From assembly GCA_941918925.1 (NCBI GenBank), contig OW799233.1:43638275-43702274 (forward strand): a stretch of DNA of 64,000 nucleotides, read 5' to 3'. This stretch comes from Phyto melanocephala (lineage: Eukaryota > Arthropoda > Insecta > Diptera > Rhinophoridae). Below, piece after piece: positions 56,806 through 64,000 of the stretch. Made by a program: the position numbers and the translations under genes. The notes beneath the pieces are model-generated. The model made no database searches. It was not told the origin of the DNA and worked only from the letters and a program-made list of their open reading frames with translations. How positions within the stretch are numbered: position 1 is the stretch's first letter; every line of letters starts with the position of its first letter.

Positions 56806-57463
56806 ACCTGCGCAACTTTATTTTTCATTCCCAACATTTGTTTCTAAGGCCTAGGATTCACTCCTAGGGGGAAGAAATGTATGACCGACCTTCATTGTTT
56901 TTTGTTCTTAACATTTTCTTAAATTATACTTTCCCTTTATCACCATCCCTTAGGGGGGCTCCCATACAAATATTGCGTTTTATGAAATTCTTAAATTAAT
57001 TAAAATTTGTCGACTTTTGTGAAAAAAATCAAAAGTTGCTAACAGATTTTAATCATTTATGGCTTGTTTTGTTAGCAGCTTTGTTTTTTATATGTCTGCA
57101 AAAAATTAGAAGCCTAGCTGAATTTTTTAATTTTTTATGAATTTTTAAAGAACAAAAATTTCGAAATTTTGATAAAAAAATTAATTTTTTTTTTCAAAAA
57201 AAAAATTATTTTTCTAAAACGACTACGGATATTAGAAAGAAGTTTTACTTTTCTTAAAGGAAATTTTATTGTGGAATTTCGGTTTTTTAAGTTTTTGGAA
57301 TAAGCTAAAGCGTTTTTGAGTTACGCGAACATATGTGGTGCAACCTCCTCCATTTTCGAAATAACGGTATATCTCGAAAACCAGAGCCAATCTTAAAAAA
57401 CCGAGGGCACCACTGGATTTAGCGTACCCGAATTATGTTAAAACGCTAGGTGCCCAGCTTGTC
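56806..57463 (-). repeat. Right terminal inverted repeat of the long-TIR transposon
   Basis: Reverse complement of 53966-54605 (see the left arm). Its inner limit is the sequence tgcacctgcgcaactttatt, also present in the left arm in reverse order around 54590-54650, which suggests a rearranged left inner edge. Confidence 0.88.
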
Positions 57464-58616
57464 ACGAAAAAAAAGTGTCAATTTCATGCACAGTTTAATC
57501 GCATTTTAATAAATTTGAACAGAAACAAGTGTTATATAAAAGCAAAATAGTGGTCCTGGCTCCCATAAAGGAATGCGAAAAAATTCAAAAAAAAATTCTC
57601 AAAATTAAAAATTGTATGCGTTTTCCCGTGAAGCACTAAATTGTAAATTATGAAAACATATATTAAAGTCATTATTTGGCTATATTTATAAACATGTTAT
57701 CGTCAATAAGTGGTGAATTTTTCTTTTAATGAAAATAAATAAAACCAAATAATATTCAAATAATATACATTTGTTTTTATAAAAAAATTGGGATGGACCC
57801 GTGAGCCTTTTGGTCTTTTAGCACTCACTTATTATTATAAAGAAACTTATATACATATAATTTTTTATTTTACTAGCACCATTACGCAAACCTTTAAATA
57901 TAAATTAAATTTTAATACCAACCTAAAGTACCACTCACATGATTGTAAAATGTAAACACAAATATCATCAATATCATAAACGAATATTAATACTTAAAAA
58001 ATGTTTTTTTCACGTTCTCATCTTTAATTTGAAATATAAATTAACGGCATTTTAATATGAAAAAAAACAAAGAAAAAAATAACTCAAATCAAGGTGAAAT
58101 TACTTTACAGGTGGCGTTAACAGCACAGCTAATCTATTATTGGGATTGATGTACCACAAAAAGAGGTGATCATATAACGTATTACCTCATCCTGCTGAAA
58201 ATGACATAATTTTAGCGCACTCTGGTTAAGGGGTATGGTGCACTATTTGACTTCCATATAATACCTCCTCAGCTTTTCTTTAATACAAATTAGGATTTTA
58301 TGTTTTTTCATATATCTTGTAAATTTACTTAAACATTATAGCTCTATAATACAAAAAATTTAAGAAAAAATTGTGAAATTAGACCTATTTTGAAATGCAT
58401 TTTTTTAAGTTGCGGCAAAAAATCGGAACTAATCTTTCAATGGCCCTTTTAAGAACACTATTTGCTAAGAAAAAACGAAATAAAAAAATGTCTGATTTTA
58501 TATCATTTTTTTAAAAGTTCAAACAAACTTTTGTAATTTTTGATTTTTTGAGTGATAAAAACTATCAAATAATTTACTAGATTATTTGGGATATGGTCCC
58601 ATAATTTTTCAATGTT
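57464..58616. other. ss intron, nothing supported
   Basis: AT-rich. 58105-58150 (tttacaggtggcgttaacag, cacagctaatctatta) loosely resembles 8790-8825. No gene. Confidence 0.35.
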
Positions 58617-58921
58617 TTTTATTTGGTTGTTGGGTTTAAGCTGGTTTATATGAATTTCACTGGTGCTTATGCCAGATCATTAAAGGGATTAGAAAAATAA
58701 AATAAATTAAAATTGAAAAATTGTTGGTTGGGTTTTTGAAAAAGTTTTTTATAGTTTTTTGTTTTATTTTTGATTTTTCATTTTGTTAATGTGAATTTGA
58801 AAATATAACTTATAACATTTTAAACTTTTTCAGGAATTTGGGTAAAAGGTTTACTGATGATCTGGCATAAGCACCAGTGAAATGCCTATAAACCAGCTTA
58901 AACCCAACAACCAAATAAAGA
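58617..58921. mobile_element. MITE with 65-bp terminal inverted repeats
   Basis: Left arm tttatttggttgttgggttt, aagctggtttatatgaattt, cactggtgcttatgccagat; right arm is its reverse complement with about four differences (58855-58920). The loop of about 170 bp is AT-rich and non-coding. Target duplication not resolved. Confidence 0.85.
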
Positions 58922-60819
58922 ACGATAAAAACTAACTTTAGTCAATATTTTTAATAAAAATATTATTATTGCCAAATTTTCAACACACCAAGAAACTCAA
59001 AAAACAAAACCTTAAACTGTTTTTTATAGAAATGAATTTTTGAGAGTTATTTTCTTGAAGCAATGCAATTCATTTTTTTATTCATTAATTCTTTCTTAAA
59101 TTTAACTGACTTTAGCGACCTCTGGTGGAGTCTAAAAGAGTCAAAAAAAGAGTTGTGTTGTTATCTATCGATCAATATATCTTTTATCACATTTTGAGAC
59201 TAAAATTTTTTTTTTTTTTTTCTATGGGACAAAGCACCGTGCACCGTGGGCCGTTGGTCTACGTTCGGCAAAAAAGCAAGATACAAAAAAGTGTATCATA
59301 GTGATCGCAACATCTTCTTAACAAAAGTTTAATGATTTTTTGCGAGCAACTGTGATTAAGTGTACAAACACTGGCTAGAAGGGGGTACTTGAGACTTACT
59401 CACTGATGGTAAAAATTTGACGCCTAAAATTATTCATGGAATTCAGTTCATAAATGAATAAATAATAGTTTCACTGACATTTCGTTGCCGTTATTCGCAG
59501 TTGAAGTGTAAATAGCAAAATTACTCATATTCCACACACACACACACACACATGCACACATATAATCAACTACAGAGACTTTTTTAGTTGGTTTCTTGTG
59601 GATTTAATTAAATTTAAATAGAAAAAAAAAAAGAAATGTAACACAAGTTTATGTTCATTGCGGTGGAAATGCGATAAAAGAAATGTCGTTAGAGATTTAA
59701 TTTAAAAAAAAAAAAAAAAAACAGAAAAAGAAACACTTGAACGAAGTGTAATTGCTATGAGGAATTTTTCTTAGAGAGGGGACAAACGGCTTTTTTCGGG
59801 TTAATTTATAATATTGTTTTTTCTTTTTCTGTTTTTTTCTTTGTTAAACAAAAAAAAACTGTAATAAAATCCTCTGACAAAGATTGCATCACACTTGTTC
59901 CGTTCTATGGAATCAACTCAAGTACAAGGTGCGTGTTTTTCATATTTTAAGTGAAAAATAATCTGCGCCATAAAAGCTCTAGCTCTAGATCTAGCCACCG
60001 GCAGGTTTTAACCCCCCCCCCCCCAAAAAAAAAAGAGTTTTCTTTTGGTTTCAGTAATTAATGCATAATTTTAATTAGTCGTTCCATTATATTTTTCAGT
60101 TCTAAATAGTTTTTTTTTTCTGCTTTTTTTTTGCTTTTTTTATTATTATTTTCGTGCATAAAAATATTAAATTAATTTTGTTTTCTTCTTTTTTTATGTC
60201 CAGTTTTCCGTAAATAAGTATTTTTTATTGTGTCCTTTTTTATGATTTATTTTTGTTTTTTTTTTTGGTGTCTTTGTTGCCTTTTTTTTACATTTTTGTT
60301 AGTTTTTAAGGATAACAAATCAGTTTTAGTTTGTTAGTTGCTTTTTTGTAGTTGTTGTAATTATTTTGTTTTTTTTTTAGTTTTTTTGTTTGTTTTACAG
60401 GGAGTGTTTTGCTTACATTTGTTAAATGAGCTTAAGTTTCTTTTTATGACCTGAAGCTATTTTTTTTTTATATTAATTTCTAAGAAATTTGTGTGATTTT
60501 CGTTATTTGAAAGGAAGTTTTATTGTAATTTAAACAAAATTTATTACATACTTTTAATGTCTTTTTTATTCTCATTTAAGCAAAAAGGAAGGAAAGCTGG
60601 GGGAGGGGGTTTCTCAAAGGTAAAGCTAATTTGCTAATAAAGACTATACCGAGTTGGAAAAACTTTTAACAGTCCGCCATTGACTGTTCAAAATGAAAAA
60701 AAAACACAAGAATTTTTGGAAATTTTTAACTTTTTCTTATCATGAATTCTTTCTAGAAACATACAAACAACAGATCTAAATTACAACGTGTTAAAATACT
60801 ACAAGCATTTTTTTTTTCA
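58922..60819. other. ss intron, homopolymer-rich
   Basis: T/A runs, (CA)n at 59536-59552 and a 13-C run followed by a 10-A run (60012-60034). 59220-59255 (atgggacaaagcaccgtgca) is inverted relative to 52211-52235. No coding signal. Confidence 0.4.
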
Positions 60820-61400
60820 ATTAGCACCTGGTCAGAGTAAGATCGCTAAATCACAGATTTCTAGGCGAACATGTACTGGATGGCCTCTCTGCGATATCTG
60901 AAGTTTGTTTGAATTATCTACTGAGATATGTACCTCACGGCCACGGGGTGGCCTAGTACCCTTACTCTTGGACTTATCCTGGGATACATTAGAGCTGACG
61001 AGTGCTGTGGTGCTGTCAAAACGGAGTCATACAGACTCCACTTGACTGTTTGCGTGCAGCGAACTACCATGTTAAAGATCGCTAAATGGACGGCAGATTC
61101 ATAAAATGTACTTTAAAACGTAGAGTAGTTTATAGTAAAGATAGTTTAAAAGATTGGATTGTATTTTTAGTTTTGTTTTAATCTTAAATTGTTTCGATCA
61201 CTGCTGATAACTTTAAAAACCCCCCAAGTGGGGTCTATTCGCCAATGAACCTAATGTTTCCGCTATATGTTTATATGATGTTCCAAAAAGTGATATTGTT
61301 TTTCAGTTGCCGGAACCAACTCATGCTCCGGAAACATCCCGATCCGCTAAAAGTTATTTGTTTGATGCCCTTTTGTCACAGTACAATGTAAAGTGACACT
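60820..61400 (+). other. Unassigned GC-richer segment with a short open frame
   Basis: 60820-61080 is more complex than its flanks (cggccacggggtggcctagt, acgagtgctgtggtgctgtc). At 61217-61395 one frame without ATG reads KPPKWGLFANEPNVSAICLY, then DVPKSDIVFQLPEPTHAPET, then AKSYLFDALLSQYNVK and a stop. The composition looks coding, but I do not recognise the family. Likely a remnant of a mobile element. Confidence 0.3.
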
Positions 61401-63059
61401 CCGGTGTCATGATAAAAAGCAGCTTATTTAATTGCTGCCTCTTAACTTTGGATCTCCATAATTGATTTAAAAAAACTTTAATTTTGCGTAGTGCTAATTT
61501 GAATTCTAAATTGCAGTTTTAAAACAATAAAACAATTTTGTTTCATTTTATTTCTGTCGTTAGTGCTCCACCCTATTGGCGATGGGGTGGTATCGCCATT
61601 TTCGACTACTATAGAGTTTGAAAAAAAAAAGAAAACACATGGAAAAGAACGAGTAGTGAGAACCAAAAGAACTTAAATTAAAGCCAATATACATACGTAA
61701 ATCTTTTAAGCAAAATAAATACCAGAAATATCACGTACGGTTTTGACAGGAGTGCAATAAAAAAAAATTCTAAATCCTTCTAACCTACAAAAAAAAATTA
61801 ACATAAAATTTAAAAAAACAAGCCCCAACACAACCGCTTTGCTTGAAAAGCTCACATCAGCTAACCAACTTGTTTCGTTATTTTTATTCAATACCTGTGA
61901 GGTGTACATGTGACAAGGTCAATAACGACTTCATTGTTTATGGTCCTTCGAACTGTATTCTGGTTACTGGCAACGAAAATGCGTTTCATCGTTATTTGAG
62001 AACAGTTTTCAAAGCTGGCCCTGGAATCACCAAGAAGAGACGACAATTGAAATTAGAGTTTCAATGTGTTTATGCTCCACTTTTGAGATACAGTTTGCTT
62101 TAAGCAATAATGAACTCGAAGGATGGGATAACTTCTAATCCTTAAGTAGTAAAGACAAAAAACAATAACAAGCCTTTGTTAGTGCACCAATAAAACTAAT
62201 TTTCCTCATTGAACACACTTTACACTAAACTCACAAGACTGTCCTGCACACATGTTAATAATCAGCATGAATTCTTAATTAATTTAAAGGTTTCTACATT
62301 TTATTCTATAATATTTTCTGTATCTGAATGACTTCAGTGATTTTCATTAACAGACTGGGTCAGGTACCTGTAAACATTTTGGTGGAATTTATTTATTTCG
62401 GCTGGATAGTTGAGACGTGACACAAACAGATAGAGAGACGTACATAGTTACAGTGTGAAAAAAAAACAAAATAAAAAAATAAATTTATTGAAAAAAAGTC
62501 CCGTTTTTTTTAGTGAAGCCTATTCTGGATATTAAATTTTGAGAAACTTTCTCAAGAACTGCTGACCGTTTGTCACGAATAATATGAACAAAATGAATAT
62601 CCAAGGTGCAAGCTTCTGCTCCATTTTTAAAGAATAATATCCGCTAATGTCCGCATATGGTCGTGTAAACCGCCCCCAAAGGGGAAATTTCTATCGATAT
62701 TTTAAATGTCTGTATGCGGAAAAATTTGTTTATTAACAAACATTTTTACCAAATAATTATTTTCGCGATAAAAATCACGAAGCCGTCTATAAGTTGTTTC
62801 AGTGTCAGTCCTTTCCTGATGATTTACCAGAGTCTCAATTTCGATTGCTTGTGAAGTTTTAAAATTCTTATTCAAATATTTTTGCTTAGCCACAGCACAT
62901 AAACAACTTGTGATCCATTATGGACCCCAATTTTCGATTCATGTCATTCTGCATTTCAAATCAAAGTTTTTTGGAGACTTTTAACCTGCAAAGATGACTA
63001 AACCATCTTGTTGGTTGGTTGGTGCATTAGTTCCTTACAACTGAGTCTGACTAAAATAA
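61401..63059. other. ss intron or flank, nothing supported
   Basis: AT-rich. Short ORFs at 61843-62103 (86 codons) and 62702-62893 (minus, 63 codons) match nothing I know. Confidence 0.35.
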
Positions 63060-63935
63060 TTGGCGTAGAATTATTCTTTGGGGGAATCGCGCTACCAGAT
63101 TACTGTAGCGCGAGGCAAGCCGAATTAATGGCTATTAAGACTGCCGCGGAACAGATTCAGTATCATGGAATATCTGGAAGGGATATTCATATATTTACTG
63201 ACAACAAGGCGGTTATTAGATCCCTGGAGAGTGTGTACAGCACATCGAAAATTGCCCGGGGATGCCGGGTGTCTCTTGAGGAGATAGCGAGACATTCGAT
63301 GGTTACCCTTGTGTGGGTTCCAGGATATGGGGATATTGATGGTAATAATAGGCCGGTACCACCTTAGATTCGGTTGAATCCAGATGTGCTTTGGGTATTC
63401 CCTTATCAAAGGGAAAGCAGTTAATCTCGCATCGATTCTATTCGGAGGCTTAGAAAAGATGGGTGAGAGAACCCATTTGCTTGGAAACCAGAAAGATCTG
63501 GCCTGACACGGATGCGCATAGGACGCAATATATAGTGAATATGCCCCGAATCCACCTTAGGAACCTCATAGCGGTTATTACTGGAAAATGGCCTATAGAT
63601 ACACAGGCGAAAAGTCTAAATATCCCTTACAATGACTTCTGCAGAAGTTGCGATAACGAGGAAGAGGAGGAGACAACTGAACATCTCTGTAATTGTCCTG
63701 CATTCGGGGACCTCAGACACCAGATTCTAGGTCAGGAAATACTTGAAAATAAAACTTGTCTCTTCGCAGGTGATCTGGGAAAGATCCACACCTTCGTGAA
63801 CAGGACAGGATGGCTGAGGAACGACGGCCAGAGAACATAGACGAATGGGCGTAGGTGCCTACGGTATCACAATGGGACCTTCGGAGGACCCAAGTGAGCT
63901 ATGCCTTCGGGCTGCTGCCGGATCTAACCTAACTT
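63060..63935 (+). pseudogene. Non-LTR retrotransposon 3' end: RNase H plus C-terminal zinc motif
   Basis: RNase H: ARQAELMAIKTAAEQI (catalytic Glu), DIHIFTDNKAVIRSLES (catalytic Asp), MVTLVWVPGYGDIDGN before a break in the frame. Then 63463-63840: IHLRNLIAVITGKWPIDTQA, CRSCDNEEEEETTEHLCNCP (C-x2-C..H-x4-C), FVNRTGWLR. The domain order matches the 25.6-26.2-kb element, but the sequences differ enough to be separate families. The 3' end has ggatctaacctaacttaacc, again an AACCT-like tail. 5' truncated and frameshifted. Confidence 0.8.
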
Positions 63936-64000
63936 AACCTAGTCTCTAATAGACTCCTTTTTAGCCTTTAAAAGACTATTTCGGTTTTTTGCTTTGAAAG

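Larger units (their letters stand above)
53966..57463 (+). mobile_element. Long-TIR DNA transposon of unplaced superfamily
   Basis: Two inverted arms of about 640 bp surround one transposase-like gene. The outer ends read gacaagccgggcacctagcg and, reversed, gacaagctgggcacctagcg. Flanking gaaaaaa stretches lie outside both ends, but a clean target duplication cannot be stated. Total length is about 3.5 kb. The layout recalls foldback/NOF-like elements, but the protein is not one I can assign to a named superfamily. Confidence 0.8.

Noticed and set aside
60012..60034. Run of 13 C followed by 10 A
   Set aside because: Noted as odd, but it may be slippage or an assembly artefact; no functional claim is possible.
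62702..62893. 63-codon minus-strand ORF with basic/acidic mix
   Set aside because: Short, no conserved motif, no splice or promoter context.
51302..64000. Search for the ss bHLH exon
   Set aside because: No minus-strand segment with the basic-helix-loop-helix pattern flanked by splice sites was found; it is probably beyond the window.

Overview
The window is animal nuclear DNA from a higher (cyclorrhaphan) fly with a large, transposon-rich genome, such as a blowfly, flesh fly or house-fly relative. Three things point there: an almost Drosophila-like Spineless protein, AT-rich introns with GT..AG splice sites, and typical dipteran transposon families. I cannot name the species. There are no bacterial-type operons, rRNA, tRNA or CRISPR arrays that I can support.

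The only host gene I can support is spineless (ss), the fly dioxin-receptor (AHR) homologue and a bHLH-PAS transcription factor. It lies on the minus strand and fills most of the window. Eight coding exons are visible: 51171-51301, 18091-18180, 3718-4115, 3371-3477, 3233-3311, 2845-3172, 2402-2782 and 1007-2335. All splice phases agree, giving 946 residues from just after the bHLH domain to the stop. The bHLH exon and promoter lie beyond the right edge. Two introns are very large (about 33 kb and 14 kb); the other five are 59-240 bp.

The introns and the flanks are full of mobile elements, most of which I could bound from their ends. 4.6-7.5 kb: inverted copies of an uncoded repeat (called family A here), with a younger copy inside. 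9.5-10.6 kb: tandemly duplicated non-LTR RNase H remnant. 15.1-16.5 kb: pogo-like element with a Helitron nested in it. 19.6-22.9 kb: near full-length RTE retrotransposon with an intact 983-codon ORF, inserted into a family A copy. 25.4-26.7 kb: dead RTE copy split by another non-LTR element with an 11-bp target duplication. 28.3-29.8 kb and 32.9-33.8 kb: two non-LTR RT pseudogenes, each split by a MITE. 37.7 and 44.2 kb: two mariner-like copies with complementary deletions. 41.2 and 49.9 kb: two more Helitrons. 47.8 kb: a third mariner-type transposase remnant. 52.7-53.7 kb: hAT-type MITE with a perfect 8-bp target duplication. 63.1-63.9 kb: another non-LTR 3' end.

The best candidate for an under-described system is at 53966-57463. 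It is a DNA transposon with inverted repeats of about 640 bp around one broken transposase gene. The protein has a Cys-rich N-terminus, a plausible D-D-E/RNase H-like core and a 66-bp spliceosomal intron. It does not look like Tc1/mariner, hAT, piggyBac or P, and I cannot place it in a named superfamily.
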